A stretch of 64,000 nt of DNA from Macrococcoides animalis (GCF_047425875.1 NZ_CP179727.1:558001-622000), one strand, 5' to 3'. Positions 7,748 to 17,096 are shown, numbered from the stretch's first letter. Numbers and translations are program-made. Notes: a model not told the origin generated them from the sequence alone.

Positions 7748-9853
7748 TTATACTGCACAACTTGTACATTCTTCTACACTCAATAATTTATTGCGTGTGT
7801 AATACAAAGATTTCAGACCTTTATGATGAGCATAAACATAAAGTCTAGATAATTCCCTAGTAGAAATATCAGAGTTAACGAATAGGATTGTTGAAATACC
7901 TTGGTCAACGTGCTCTTGAATCGTTGCAATTAAGTCAATTAACTTCATTTGGTTCGTATTAAATGCTGATTTATAAAACCACATTGTTTCTGGTGATAAA
8001 AATGGCATAGGATAGAACGTTTCAGCATTACCATATGTTCTACGTTCAATTTGGTCAACAATCGGCATCACTGAACTAGTCGCATTTTGGACGTATGAAA
8101 TACTTTGTGTTGGTGCTATCGCTAAGCGATATGCATGGAACAATCCATTTTTCATTACAGCTTCTTTTAATGAAACCCAATCTTCTTGCGTTGGCACATC
8201 AATGCCATCAAACAATGCCTTTACTTTATCTGATTTTGGTGCGTAGTCAGTAGTTTCATACTTTAAGAAATACTCACCCGTAGCATAATTAGACTGCTCA
8301 AAATCTGCATAACGTTCATTACGCTCCATAGCAATTTGCATTGAACGTTCGATTGAATAATAGTTCATCATCATAAAGAATGTTGCTGCAAATTCTTTTG
8401 CTTCTTCAGATTCATATCCAATCTTGTTCTTCGCTAAGAATCCATGTAAATTCATTACACCTAAACCTACAGAATGTAATTCACGATTTGCTTTCGCTAC
8501 ACCTGGTGCATTTTTAATATCAGCAACATCACTTACAGTTGTTAAAGCGTCCATACCAATGTGAACTGAGTCCTGAAATTTCTTAGACTCCATCACATTA
8601 ACGATATTTAATGACCCTAAATTACATGAGATATCACGTTTGATTTCGTCTTCCGTACCGTAATCATTTATCACAGATGTCTCTTGTAATTGGAAAATTT
8701 CAGTACATAAATTACTCATTTTAATTTGACCAATATTTGCGTTGGCATGTACTTTATTAGCATTATCTTTAAACATTAAGTAAGGATAACCTGACTGTAA
8801 TTGAGTTTGTGCAATTAAATTTAACATTTCACGTGCATCTTTTGATTTCTTCATGATATTTGGATTTTTCACTAATTCATCATACATCACTTCAATATCT
8901 ATATCATCTAAAGTTTGCCCATATTCACGTTCAACCGTATGTGGTGCAAACATGAAGAATTCTTTACCTTCTTTTGCTAAATCAAAAAATTTTGAAGGTA
9001 CAATTAAACCTGTTGATATAGTAGATAATCTTAAATCTTCATCTGCATTAACTTTTTTTGTATCTAAAAATTCTAGCACATCGTAATGGAAGATATTTAA
9101 ATATACTGCACCCGCTCCAGGACGTTGGCCTAATTGGTCTGCATAGCTAAATCCACCTTCTAAAGCCTTTGCCACAGGTAATACTCCTTTAGCTACACCT
9201 TTAATACCTTTAATCGCTTCCCCACGTGCACGTAACTTCGATAAATTTATGGCAACCCCACCACCAATTTTAGATAATTGTTTCGCTGTGGAATCAATAT
9301 AGTTTATTGAGTTTAAACTGTCGTCAACTTCAAGAAGAAAGCATGATACAAGTTCACCACGACGAGCACGCCCTGCATTTAAGAATGTCGGTGTCGCTGG
9401 TTGGTAACGCTGCTCAATCATAGCTGATACTAAAGCTTTTGCTCTTTCTTTATCACCTTTTGCTAAGTATAGGCTAACAATCACAACATGTTGTTTATAG
9501 TCCTCTAAATATTGTTTCTTATCATTTGTTTTTAAAGCATAATCTTTAAAAAATTTACTTGCAGACATATAGCTCGCAAATTGAAATGGAATATTGTCTG
9601 CGAATTGAATGATTTCTAATAAATTTAGCTCTGAATATTCATCAAATAAATTATAATAAAAATCTTGATCAACCAAAAATCTTAGTCGTTCTAAAGGCGT
9701 ATTAAAATGAATGGTCAAATCATTTATTTCTTCTAAATAAATAACCAGTGCCTCTTGATCTTTCTCCAAATCAAAGAAGCCATCTTCACGTCGTTTTGTT
9801 ACTTGATTATTTAACTCAATATGTTTGTATTGTTTCTCTTCTATTGTTTTCAT
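7748..9853 (-). CDS. nrdE: Class Ib ribonucleotide reductase large subunit
   Basis: NrdE is the catalytic subunit that reduces NDPs using a thiyl radical. Key residues are visible: the substrate disulfide pair C171 and C410, the NLCTE motif with radical cysteine C383 flanked by N381 and E385, and the C-terminal CTSC pair at 696 and 699 that exchanges electrons with NrdH-type glutaredoxins. At 701 residues it lacks the N-terminal ATP cone, as expected for class Ib. It starts inside the end of nrdI (38-bp overlap) with GGTGG as ribosome site, so the two are translationally linked. No nrdH is present in the operon. Confidence 0.97.
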   Translation of the reverse strand: MKTIEEKQYKHIELNNQVTKRREDGFFDLEKDQEALVIYLEEINDLTIHFNTPLERLRFLVDQDFYYNLFDEYSELNLLEIIQFADNIPFQFASYMSASKFFKDYALKTNDKKQYLEDYKQHVVIVSLYLAKGDKERAKALVSAMIEQRYQPATPTFLNAGRARRGELVSCFLLEVDDSLNSINYIDSTAKQLSKIGGGVAINLSKLRARGEAIKGIKGVAKGVLPVAKALEGGFSYADQLGQRPGAGAVYLNIFHYDVLEFLDTKKVNADEDLRLSTISTGLIVPSKFFDLAKEGKEFFMFAPHTVEREYGQTLDDIDIEVMYDELVKNPNIMKKSKDAREMLNLIAQTQLQSGYPYLMFKDNANKVHANANIGQIKMSNLCTEIFQLQETSVINDYGTEDEIKRDISCNLGSLNIVNVMESKKFQDSVHIGMDALTTVSDVADIKNAPGVAKANRELHSVGLGVMNLHGFLAKNKIGYESEEAKEFAATFFMMMNYYSIERSMQIAMERNERYADFEQSNYATGEYFLKYETTDYAPKSDKVKALFDGIDVPTQEDWVSLKEAVMKNGLFHAYRLAIAPTQSISYVQNATSSVMPIVDQIERRTYGNAETFYPMPFLSPETMWFYKSAFNTNQMKLIDLIATIQEHVDQGISTILFVNSDISTRELSRLYVYAHHKGLKSLYYTRNKLLSVEECTSCAV

Positions 9854-10211
9854 AACACTCGTCCACCTTTTTCTTAAATAATTCTACGTCTCGTGCATTA
9901 CCATGTAACTCAAACTTCATAAGGAGAGGTACATTGTACTTAGTACTAATAATGTCACCCGCTTTAGCGAAATTTTGACCCCAGTTACGATTCCCACTTG
10001 CCACAACAGCGACCAAACTTGATTGATATTTGTCTAAAAAATGGGAGACTGCATCAGGAACTTGGCCAAAACCTATAGTACCCGTTACAATAATAAAAGG
10101 TTCATTCACACCATTAATCATGGCTTTTTCTAGAGGTATAGTATGGGGGCAACCTGTTCTCTTTAAAAAGCGTTTCACATTCCCGGTTAATGAATAATAA
10201 ATAATTTTCAT
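9816..10211 (-). CDS. nrdI: Flavodoxin-like NrdI, cofactor assembly protein
   Basis: NrdI is the small flavoprotein that supplies the oxidant for building the Mn(III)2-tyrosyl radical of NrdF. The FMN-binding loop YYSLTGNVKRF is at the N terminus, and GTIGFGQVPDAV and ASGNRNWGQNF match the other flavin-contacting loops of the family. A GTG at 10220 is in frame but abuts TTGGAG, so the ATG at 10211, eight bases after GGAG, is chosen (131 residues). It is the first gene of the nrd operon and follows two NrdR-type sites. Confidence 0.95.
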   Translation of the reverse strand: MKIIYYSLTGNVKRFLKRTGCPHTIPLEKAMINGVNEPFIIVTGTIGFGQVPDAVSHFLDKYQSSLVAVVASGNRNWGQNFAKAGDIISTKYNVPLLMKFELHGNARDVELFKKKVDECYENNRRETIQTY

Positions 10212-10292
10212 AGTTTTCACTCCAATTTTCTTCTGGAATGTTGTTGTCTTGAAACTAATCTTATATCATATGTATATTACTTTTATCTTAAA

Positions 10293-10343
10293 AGTATAAA
10301 TTTATCTTGTGTCTGTCCACTAACCCAACACAAGATGTAGTGG
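10293..10343 (-). promoter_or_regulatory. nrdI promoter with paired NrdR boxes
   Basis: ACACAAGATGTAGTGG at 10328-10343 closely fits the NrdR box consensus (ACACWATATATWGTGT). A second, weaker box with a good half-site (ATCTTGTGT) occupies 10297-10312. Their centres are 31 bp apart, about three helical turns, the spacing known for NrdR. On the minus strand TGGACA (10319-10314) and TATACT (10298-10293) could be -35 and -10 elements, though their 15-bp spacer is short. Confidence 0.75.
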
Positions 10344-10611
10344 TTATTTTTTTCACACCCACAACATATACGATTAATTATAGCACTTAAAAATACCTTT
10401 TCAATTCTAATGTCTTCAAAAAAATTTAATTTTCATATTGACATTTTTAACATTATTTCAACCCTTTGCTATTACTAGTTTTATAAACCTTGAAAATTTG
10501 TGACGATTAAAATGAAAAATTATTCTTAAAAAACTTGTTGAACTTTAAAGAAAAAGATGATACTAAAATTAAGACTTTATTAGACATAATAAAAATAAGA
10601 GAGGATTTAAT
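10344..10611. other. Intergenic region between nrdI operator and EamA gene
   Basis: Together with the operator this makes a 400-bp divergent intergenic stretch. The rest is very AT-rich. I see no open frame with a ribosome site, no hairpin of note and no preQ1 aptamer. A weak promoter-like TTGAAC followed after 17 bases by TACTAA lies near 10540-10567 for the rightward genes. Confidence 0.5.
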
Positions 10612-11463
10612 ATGAATAATCAATTAAAAGGAGTAATTTGGCTTCTAATTGCATCTTTAGGTTTTAGTATGATGGGTCTATTTGTAAAACTTTCTGGTGA
10701 TTTACCTATCGTACAAAAATCATTGTTTAGAAATATTGTCGGTATGATTTTACCGCTATATTTCGTTTATAAATATAAAACAAAATTATTTGGATCATTA
10801 ATAAATCAACCTTTACTGATGATGAGAAGTTTATTCGGTTTATTAGGTGTTCTATTAAACTATTACACAATTGACAAGATGATACTTAGTGATGCAGATA
10901 TGCTGAATAAACTTAGCCCATTTTTCACAATATTATTTTGTGCCTGGTTTTTAAAAGAACATATTAAACGATATCAATTCATTAGTATGTTATTCGCCTT
11001 TTTTGGCTCCCTATTTATTATTAAGCCGAGTTTCAATGTTGATATGTATGTTGCATTAATTGGTGTCCTCGGTGCAATCTTTGCTGCGCTTGCATATACA
11101 ACTTTAAGAGTGCTTGGTCCAAAAGAACAATTCTTTACCACTGTTTTTTATTTTTCTTTTTTCTCAACGTTAATACTGATTCCTTTAACGTATTTTCAAT
11201 TTGAAATAATGACTAGCGAACAAGTTATATATTTAATTTTGTCAGGTGTATTTGCTACGCTGGGCCAATTTGGACTAACAATTGCATATCAACATGCAGC
11301 CGCCAAAGATATTTCCATATTCTTTTATTCCACAGTATTATTCAGTGCGATCATCGGATTAATTATATTTAATGAAATCCCCGACTTGCTAAGTTTCATT
11401 GGCTATTTTATTATATTTAGTGCAAGTTATTATATGTTTAAGCGTGCAAAACAAGTACAATAA
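10612..11463 (+). CDS. EamA/DMT family transporter
   Basis: A 283-residue membrane protein with about ten hydrophobic helices and two EamA repeats, the standard layout of drug/metabolite transporters (10-TMS DMT). The internal segment RSLFGLLGVLLNYYTIDK and the second-repeat ATLGQFGLTIAYQHAAA are characteristic of the family. Substrate cannot be read from sequence. The stop is only 30 bp before queF on the same strand, with no terminator between, so the two probably share a transcript and a role in queuosine precursor movement is possible. Confidence 0.85.
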   Translation: MNNQLKGVIWLLIASLGFSMMGLFVKLSGDLPIVQKSLFRNIVGMILPLYFVYKYKTKLFGSLINQPLLMMRSLFGLLGVLLNYYTIDKMILSDADMLNKLSPFFTILFCAWFLKEHIKRYQFISMLFAFFGSLFIIKPSFNVDMYVALIGVLGAIFAALAYTTLRVLGPKEQFFTTVFYFSFFSTLILIPLTYFQFEIMTSEQVIYLILSGVFATLGQFGLTIAYQHAAAKDISIFFYSTVLFSAIIGLIIFNEIPDLLSFIGYFIIFSASYYMFKRAKQVQ

Positions 11464-11493
11464 TAAAACCATAAGTATAATGGAGGAGAAATT

Positions 11494-11991
11494 ATGACTG
11501 GCAGACAAAAAGAGGAATTAGAAGATATTACTTTACTCGGTAACCAAAATAATAAATATTTATATGAATACGATCCGTCAATTTTGGAATCATTTGATAA
11601 TAAACACCAAGGAAGAGATTATTTCGTTAAATTCAATTGTCCTGAGTTTACTAGTTTATGTCCAATTACAGGTCAACCTGACTTTGCAACGATTTATATT
11701 AGCTATATACCAAACATTAAAATGGTAGAATCAAAATCATTGAAGCTATATTTATTTAGTTTCAGAAATCATGGTGATTTTCACGAAGATTGTATGAACA
11801 TTATTATGAATGATTTAATTGATTTAATGGACCCACACTACATTGAAGTTTGGGGTAAGTTCACTCCTCGTGGTGGCATTTCAATTGATCCATATACAAA
11901 CTACGGAAGACCAGGAACAAAGTATGAAGAAATAGCAAATTATCGTTTAATGAACCACGATTTGTATCCAGAAACAATTACAAATCGATAA
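11494..11991 (+). CDS. queF: NADPH-dependent 7-cyano-7-deazaguanine reductase
   Basis: QueF reduces preQ0 to preQ1 in queuosine biosynthesis. This is the short, YkvM-type homomultimeric form (165 residues). Catalytic Cys56 lies in FTSLCPITGQPDF with the partner Asp63, and the NADPH-binding motif ESKSLKLYLFSFRNH together with GDFHED follows. The preceding EamA gene appears co-transcribed. The other pathway genes queC, queD and queE lie 20 kb away behind a preQ1 riboswitch; no such riboswitch is seen here. Confidence 0.96.
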   Translation: MTGRQKEELEDITLLGNQNNKYLYEYDPSILESFDNKHQGRDYFVKFNCPEFTSLCPITGQPDFATIYISYIPNIKMVESKSLKLYLFSFRNHGDFHEDCMNIIMNDLIDLMDPHYIEVWGKFTPRGGISIDPYTNYGRPGTKYEEIANYRLMNHDLYPETITNR

Positions 11992-12010
11992 TACTAAATA
12001 CATAACCCCC

Positions 12011-12042
12011 AAAATACACTTCAAAATGAGGTGTATTTTTTG
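12011..12042 (+). terminator. queF terminator
   Basis: AAAATACACTTC pairs with GAGGTGTATTTT around a short A-rich loop, followed by T residues, between queF and the first POT gene. Confidence 0.8.
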
Positions 12043-12070
12043 TAACCTTTTCTATATTTCATAAATATTG

Positions 12071-12101
12071 AATTGTCTTAATATTAAAATAAGTGTATTA
12101 T
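12071..12101 (+). promoter_or_regulatory. Promoter of the first POT gene with overlapping CodY-like box
   Basis: TTGTCT (12073-12078) and TATTAT (12096-12101) are spaced by 17 bp. The 15-mer AATTGTCTTAATATT at 12071-12085 matches the CodY consensus AATTTTCWGAAAATT at 12 of 15 positions and covers the -35 element, a position suited to repression. Chance matches are not rare in such AT-rich DNA. Confidence 0.5.
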
Positions 12102-12164
12102 ATATAAACGCATTATATATTAATTATTTTATGCAATAAATATTTGATTTTAGGAGGAAATAGT

Positions 12165-13676
12165 ATGGCACAACATACACGTGACGAAGTCGTCAATAGT
12201 ATGCCAAGAACAGGATTCTTTGGACATCCTAAAGGCCTATTCACTTTAATGCTTACAGAATTCTGGGAGCGATTTAGTTATTATGGTATGAAGGCAATTC
12301 TTTTATTTTATCTTTATTATTCAGTGAATAAAGGTGGTTTCGGCTTAGAAGAAGGCTTTGCAATGCAAATCGTATCGATATACGGTGCTCTAATTTATAT
12401 GAGTGGTGTTATAGGTGGCTGGTTAGCTGATAGATTTATCGGTACACGAAAGGCGATTCTATATGGTGCAATTCTCATTATGATTGGACACATATTATTA
12501 TCTTTACCAAACAATTTTACTTTATTATTGGTAGCACTATTATTTATTATTTTAGGAACTGGTTTATTAAAGCCAAATATATCAACAAACGTTGGAGAAT
12601 TATATGATAAAAATGATCCGAAAGTAGACTCAGCTTTCACACTATTCGTCATGTCAATTAACATGGGCGCATTAATATCTCCATTGATTGTCGGTTGGTT
12701 ACAAGCAAATGTCGGTTTCCATTATGGATTCGCCGTTGCAGCAGTTGGTATGTTCTTTGGACTTATTGTCTTTATGTTCCGTTCAAAACAAACTTTAGGC
12801 TTATCAGGACTAGATGTACCTAATCCAATTACTGATCAAGATCGAAAGAAAACATTCACGATAACAGGAATTGTAATTGCAGCATTCATCTTATACTTTG
12901 TTATTGTTGGTGTAATGGGCAAATTATCACTGGCAAGCTTTATGAACTTTGTTACAGTGTTAGGTATGGCACTGCCATTCTATTACTTTATTACAATGAT
13001 TATTTCTAAGAAAACAACTAAAGATGAAAAAGCCCGTGTATTTGCCTACTTACCGTTATTCTTGGCATCTGTTGCATTCTGGTCAATTCAAGAACAAGGT
13101 TCAACAGTTCTTGCACACTTTGCTGATAAAAATACCGAGTTAAACTTGGCAACTTTAACAAATAATGCTATAAACTTTTCGATTCCAGCTGCATGGTTCC
13201 AATCGTTAAATCCACTATTCATTGTTACGCTTGCACCAATATTTGCTTGGCTATGGGTAAAACTTGGCCGTTTTAACCCACCTACAATCATTAAATTCAG
13301 TATCGCCTTATTCTTAGCAGGTATGAGTTACTTAGTTATGGTTTATCCATTAACACATAATGGTGAGCAATTAATGCATCCAGGTTGGTTAATTTTAAGT
13401 TACTTACTTGTCACTATGGCAGAACTTTGTTTATCACCTACTGGATTATCAGTAACTACAAAACTTGCACCACAAGCTTATACATCTCAAATGATGAGTG
13501 TTTGGTTCTTAGCTAACACAGTGGCGCAATTAGTAAATAGTAAACTCGTTTTATATTATGAAGCTGTTGAAAATCATCAATACTTCAACAATATTGGCTT
13601 AGTAACACTAGGTTTAGCTGTTCTATTAATCATCATTAGTCCAGTCATGAAAAAATTCATGCGTGGTATTCACTAA
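12165..13676 (+). CDS. dtpT: POT/PTR family proton-coupled di/tripeptide transporter
   Basis: The N-terminal ETEFWERFSYYGMKAIL-type signature (here LTEFWERFSYYGM) with the ExxER-like proton-coupling motif, then GGWLADRFIGTRK and the later AFWSIQEQG and ELCLSPTGL segments identify the POT family. It has about 14 membrane helices, with the extra pair seen in bacterial DtpT. It imports di- and tripeptides with protons. The frame could begin at a TTG at 12144, but that overlaps the TAGGAGG ribosome site; the ATG at 12165 gives 503 residues. A close paralogue follows in tandem. Confidence 0.95.
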   Translation: MAQHTRDEVVNSMPRTGFFGHPKGLFTLMLTEFWERFSYYGMKAILLFYLYYSVNKGGFGLEEGFAMQIVSIYGALIYMSGVIGGWLADRFIGTRKAILYGAILIMIGHILLSLPNNFTLLLVALLFIILGTGLLKPNISTNVGELYDKNDPKVDSAFTLFVMSINMGALISPLIVGWLQANVGFHYGFAVAAVGMFFGLIVFMFRSKQTLGLSGLDVPNPITDQDRKKTFTITGIVIAAFILYFVIVGVMGKLSLASFMNFVTVLGMALPFYYFITMIISKKTTKDEKARVFAYLPLFLASVAFWSIQEQGSTVLAHFADKNTELNLATLTNNAINFSIPAAWFQSLNPLFIVTLAPIFAWLWVKLGRFNPPTIIKFSIALFLAGMSYLVMVYPLTHNGEQLMHPGWLILSYLLVTMAELCLSPTGLSVTTKLAPQAYTSQMMSVWFLANTVAQLVNSKLVLYYEAVENHQYFNNIGLVTLGLAVLLIIISPVMKKFMRGIH

Positions 13677-13703
13677 TAAAAATTGAATTTATTTCATCAT
13701 TTT

Positions 13704-13739
13704 ATAAAGGCTCCCCATTTGGGGATGCCTTTATTTTTT
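13704..13739 (+). terminator. Terminator between the two POT genes
   Basis: ATAAAGGC and CCCC pair with GGGG and GCCTTTAT around ATTT, followed by a T-run, so the two transporters have separate transcripts. Confidence 0.85.
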
Positions 13740-13847
13740 CAACGTTACTCAAATCCATTATTTATGTTAACTTGTTATCAATATCAAATAATGTTACAAA
13801 TAATTGAATAAATTTATGTTTGAAAATTTCGAATATTGTATGGTTTA

Positions 13848-13909
13848 TTGATAGTTTAAATAATAATGGTAAAATAATATTCTGAAATAATATAAATTTT
13901 CGAAATATT
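13848..13909 (+). promoter_or_regulatory. Promoter of the second POT gene with downstream CodY-like box
   Basis: TTGATA (13848-13853) and TAAAAT (13870-13875) have a 16-bp spacer. The 15-mer AATTTTCGAAATATT at 13895-13909 matches the CodY consensus at 12 of 15 positions and lies just after the expected transcription start, where CodY can block elongation. Confidence 0.5.
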
Positions 13910-13932
13910 TATACATTGAAAGGGATGAAGAA

Positions 13933-15438
13933 ATGAAATATACAAGAGAACAAATGGTTGAAAGCGTCCCTCAAAGCGGTTTCTTTGGCCATCCAAAAGG
14001 CTTAGGAATCCTATTCTTCGTAGAGTTTTGGGAACGTTTTAGTTATTATGGTATGAGAGCAATTTTAGTGTACTACATGTACGATACTGTTGCACATGGT
14101 GGTCTTGGTATGGACAAGACAACTGCAGCTAGTATTGGATCAATGTATGGTGCATTAATCTTTATGACAGGTATTTTAGGTGGATGGTTAGCTGACCGCG
14201 TACTAGGATCAAGGCGTGCATTGTTATATGGTGCAATTTTAATAATGTTGGGTCATATCGCAATGAGTTTACCTTTTGGTATTCCAGCCTTCCTAGCATC
14301 AATGTTCTTAATAATTGTCGGATCAGGACTTATGAAACCAAATATCTCTAACGTATTAGGTGGTTTATATCATAAGAATGACAACCGTATGGATGCTGGC
14401 TTTGTAATATTCTACATGTCAGTCAACATGGGTGCATTTTTATCACCTCTAATAGTTGGTGAATTACAAAAAAACTATAATTATCATATTGGGTTCTTAG
14501 CAGCAGCAATCGGGATGGCTTTAGCTTTAATTGCTTACGTTATATTCAATCGAAAAGCTTTAGGTTTAGTTGGAGTTGAACCCACTCACATACTTGAGGG
14601 AGAAGAAAAATCTAAATATAAAAAGATATTCTCTATTGCAATCTTAGCTTTAATACTCATCATAGCAATTGGTATTTATTCTGGATTACTAACGTTTAAT
14701 ACATTCTCATTCATCGTTACAATACTAGGTATTATATTACCAATTGTTTATTGGACTACAATGTATCGTAGTAAGGATGTAACTGAAATTGAGCGCTCAC
14801 GTTTAGTTGCATATGTCCCTTTGTTCTTAGCAAGTGTCATGTTCTGGTCAATTCAAGAACAAGGTGCCAACACGTTAGCAATCTTTGCTGATGAATTTAC
14901 ACAACTAGATTTAAATAAAATATTCGGTATGGATTATTTAGTACCAGCAGCCTGGTTCCAATCATTAAACCCATTCTTCGTTGTATTATTAGCACCTGTG
15001 ATTTCAGCGCTATGGTCGAAGCTGGGTAAACACAACCCATCCACTCCTATTAAATTTTCAATTGGTATATTAATGGCTGGTATTAGTTTCTTAATCATGG
15101 TAATACCCGCTCAGACAGCTAGTGCTACAAATTTAATTAACCCAATGTGGCTTGTTGCTTCTTTCTTTATCTGTGTTATTGGAGAGCTGTGTTTATCTCC
15201 AACTGGATCAGCAACATCTGTTAAATTAGCACCATTAGCGTTTAACTCTCAAATGTTAAGTTTATGGTTCTTATCGAACGCAACCGCACAAGGCATTAAC
15301 GCACAATTAGTTAAATTAATAGAACCTCTTGGATACGCGAATTACTTTTTATTCATTGGTGGATTAGCAATCGTATTGTTTATCATCATCTTCTTATTGA
15401 GTAGATTTATTTCTAAAAAAATGCAAGGTATTCATTAG
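13933..15438 (+). CDS. POT/PTR family peptide transporter, tandem paralogue
   Basis: 501 residues, collinear with the preceding transporter: VEFWERFSYYGMRAIL, GGWLADRVLGSRR, MFWSIQEQGANT and ELCLSPTGS are all in the same places. The protein therefore also imports small peptides with protons. Divergence is moderate and spread along the whole chain, so this is an old duplication with possibly different peptide preference, not a recent one. The ATG follows GAAAGGGATGA. It has its own promoter and terminator. Confidence 0.94.
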   Translation: MKYTREQMVESVPQSGFFGHPKGLGILFFVEFWERFSYYGMRAILVYYMYDTVAHGGLGMDKTTAASIGSMYGALIFMTGILGGWLADRVLGSRRALLYGAILIMLGHIAMSLPFGIPAFLASMFLIIVGSGLMKPNISNVLGGLYHKNDNRMDAGFVIFYMSVNMGAFLSPLIVGELQKNYNYHIGFLAAAIGMALALIAYVIFNRKALGLVGVEPTHILEGEEKSKYKKIFSIAILALILIIAIGIYSGLLTFNTFSFIVTILGIILPIVYWTTMYRSKDVTEIERSRLVAYVPLFLASVMFWSIQEQGANTLAIFADEFTQLDLNKIFGMDYLVPAAWFQSLNPFFVVLLAPVISALWSKLGKHNPSTPIKFSIGILMAGISFLIMVIPAQTASATNLINPMWLVASFFICVIGELCLSPTGSATSVKLAPLAFNSQMLSLWFLSNATAQGINAQLVKLIEPLGYANYFLFIGGLAIVLFIIIFLLSRFISKKMQGIH

Positions 15439-15448
15439 TAACATTATT

Positions 15449-15486
15449 AAAGTACTTCAGACAATCTTGTCTAAGTACTTTTTTTA
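15449..15486 (+). terminator. Terminator of the second POT gene
   Basis: AAAGTACTT-C-AGACA pairs with TGTCT-AAGTACTTT, followed by seven T. Confidence 0.88.
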
Positions 15487-15562
15487 ATTTAGAAATAGAT
15501 TAACACTTAACAAAACGGGAATAATATAAAATGATAAGTAATAATGACTTGAGGTGCTAGCC

Positions 15563-16486
15563 ATGCAAAAATTTAAAACTGGAATTCTTTTTTATCATGA
15601 TCATGCAGGACAAGGAGATGTTCATCAAATTATTGGTGAGGTCTCAAAAAGCTTAACACGATTTATTAATCAACTCACTATTTATCGAAGTGTAGAACAA
15701 GGAGAAATCTATGATTACCTAGTACAATCAACGTCGAAATTTGATATATATTTAATTCTTGGGGGTGACGGAACGGTACATGAACTCATTAATGGCATGA
15801 TTGATGGCGAATATCATGTACCGATTGGCATATTACCAGGTGGCACTTTTAACGACTTTACGAAATCACTGAACCTACATCCTAATCCAGTGAGAGCCGC
15901 CGAACAACTTTTAACTGCAGAAGTGAAATATTATGATGTCATGGAAACGAATGAGCGATATGCTCTGAATTTTGCGGGATTAGGACTTATTGTAGAAAAT
16001 TCTAATAGTGTCAATCCCGATTATAAAAGTAAACTGGGTAAATTTAGCTATCTCTTCTCTACAATAAAGAATGTAACTAACCCTACATTCTTTAAATATA
16101 ATATAGAAATTGATGGAAATAGATATGATGGTGAATCTTCTATGATAATCATTGCTAATGGTGCCTTTGTAGGAGGGAATAAAATACCGCTTTTAGAATT
16201 GTCACCTAATGACGGTAGATTGAACGTCTTTATATTCAAAGAAAGCGGCTTGAAGCTATTCACTGAAATGATTGCGATAAAATCTGAGATCAATTGGAAT
16301 GAAATCAGTCAAAATATCGAACATTATTCGGGTGAGACGATAAAGATTATGACTGAGAAAGTGATGGAAGTGGATGTTGATGGAGAAATCGATCTAGAAA
16401 CACCTTTATCTATACAAGTATTACCTAATAAACTCAAAATACTTACATCAACTGATCGAATTGTTTTGCATGAAGAAAAGGAGTAG
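15563..16486 (+). CDS. Diacylglycerol kinase-like lipid kinase
   Basis: A DAGK_cat (YegS/DgkB/BmrU type) lipid kinase of 307 residues. The ATP-binding ILGGDGTVHELINGM and the LPGGTFNDFTKSL segment are the family hallmarks, and DVDGEIDLETPL near the end matches the C-terminal beta-sandwich. It probably phosphorylates diacylglycerol or a related lipid at the membrane; DgkB itself, the enzyme that recycles diacylglycerol from lipoteichoic-acid synthesis, is a relative but this may be the BmrU-type paralogue. An upstream in-frame GTG overlaps the TTGAGG site, so the ATG at 15563 is used. Confidence 0.88.
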   Translation: MQKFKTGILFYHDHAGQGDVHQIIGEVSKSLTRFINQLTIYRSVEQGEIYDYLVQSTSKFDIYLILGGDGTVHELINGMIDGEYHVPIGILPGGTFNDFTKSLNLHPNPVRAAEQLLTAEVKYYDVMETNERYALNFAGLGLIVENSNSVNPDYKSKLGKFSYLFSTIKNVTNPTFFKYNIEIDGNRYDGESSMIIIANGAFVGGNKIPLLELSPNDGRLNVFIFKESGLKLFTEMIAIKSEINWNEISQNIEHYSGETIKIMTEKVMEVDVDGEIDLETPLSIQVLPNKLKILTSTDRIVLHEEKE

Positions 16487-16512
16487 GATATTTTATATCC
16501 TACTCCTTTTAT
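16476..16512. terminator. Terminator overlapping the lipid kinase stop codon
   Basis: AAAAGGAGTAGGATA pairs with TATCCTACTCCTTTT around a short loop. The stem begins inside the last codons of the gene. It may also serve the convergent deoxyribonucleotidase gene. Confidence 0.85.
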
Positions 16513-16565
16513 AATTGTACATTTCCTCGGCTACTTACATTTTAACTTATTAAATATAAAATCAA

Positions 16566-17096
16566 CTAGTCTTCAAAAAAGTACTTTTCAACATCTAACC
16601 AGCTTTTCATTCGGTCATATTCTTTAATACTTTGATTATGGACAGCATCAAAAATAAGTCCTGTGCCTTTAAATGCAGCTAATTGTCTTGGATTATCATC
16701 GATTAAATAGTCTGTTCCGACAACCCCTTTATTCCCACAGAAAATGAAATGTTGCGGATCTAGAAATGGGAAGTGTTCAAGTAACCACTCATATTTAGCA
16801 TCAAAAGATGTTGGTACATCCATTGCAGCTGTCGCAATATATACATCAAAATGTTGATTTAATCGTTCCACAACTCTAATTGCATCTGGTAATACTTCTA
16901 AGTCTCTAAAGAATGCACGATCTAATAATAAATCATTTAATTTATCAACATGCTCAGGATATTCAGTTCTTAATTTTTTCTCATATAAATCTTCATGTTT
17001 TATATCTAATCCCGTACGTTCATTAAATTGAAACAAAACTTTCTTTAGCGTGTCTGCTAAAACTTCATCCATATCGATTGCGATTGACTTCTTCAT
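16566..17096 (-). CDS. 5'(3')-deoxyribonucleotidase (HAD family)
   Basis: The 176-residue protein has the HAD phosphatase motifs of the NT5C family: nucleophile motif DMDEVLADT (D8 and D10), the TAA of motif II (YIATAAMDVPTS), and DYLIDDNPRQ as motif IV. It should remove phosphate from deoxyribonucleoside monophosphates and so trim dNTP pools in the cytosol. GAGGTG precedes the ATG. It stands alone, but close to hisC on the same strand. Confidence 0.9.
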   Translation of the reverse strand: MKKSIAIDMDEVLADTLKKVLFQFNERTGLDIKHEDLYEKKLRTEYPEHVDKLNDLLLDRAFFRDLEVLPDAIRVVERLNQHFDVYIATAAMDVPTSFDAKYEWLLEHFPFLDPQHFIFCGNKGVVGTDYLIDDNPRQLAAFKGTGLIFDAVHNQSIKEYDRMKSWLDVEKYFFED

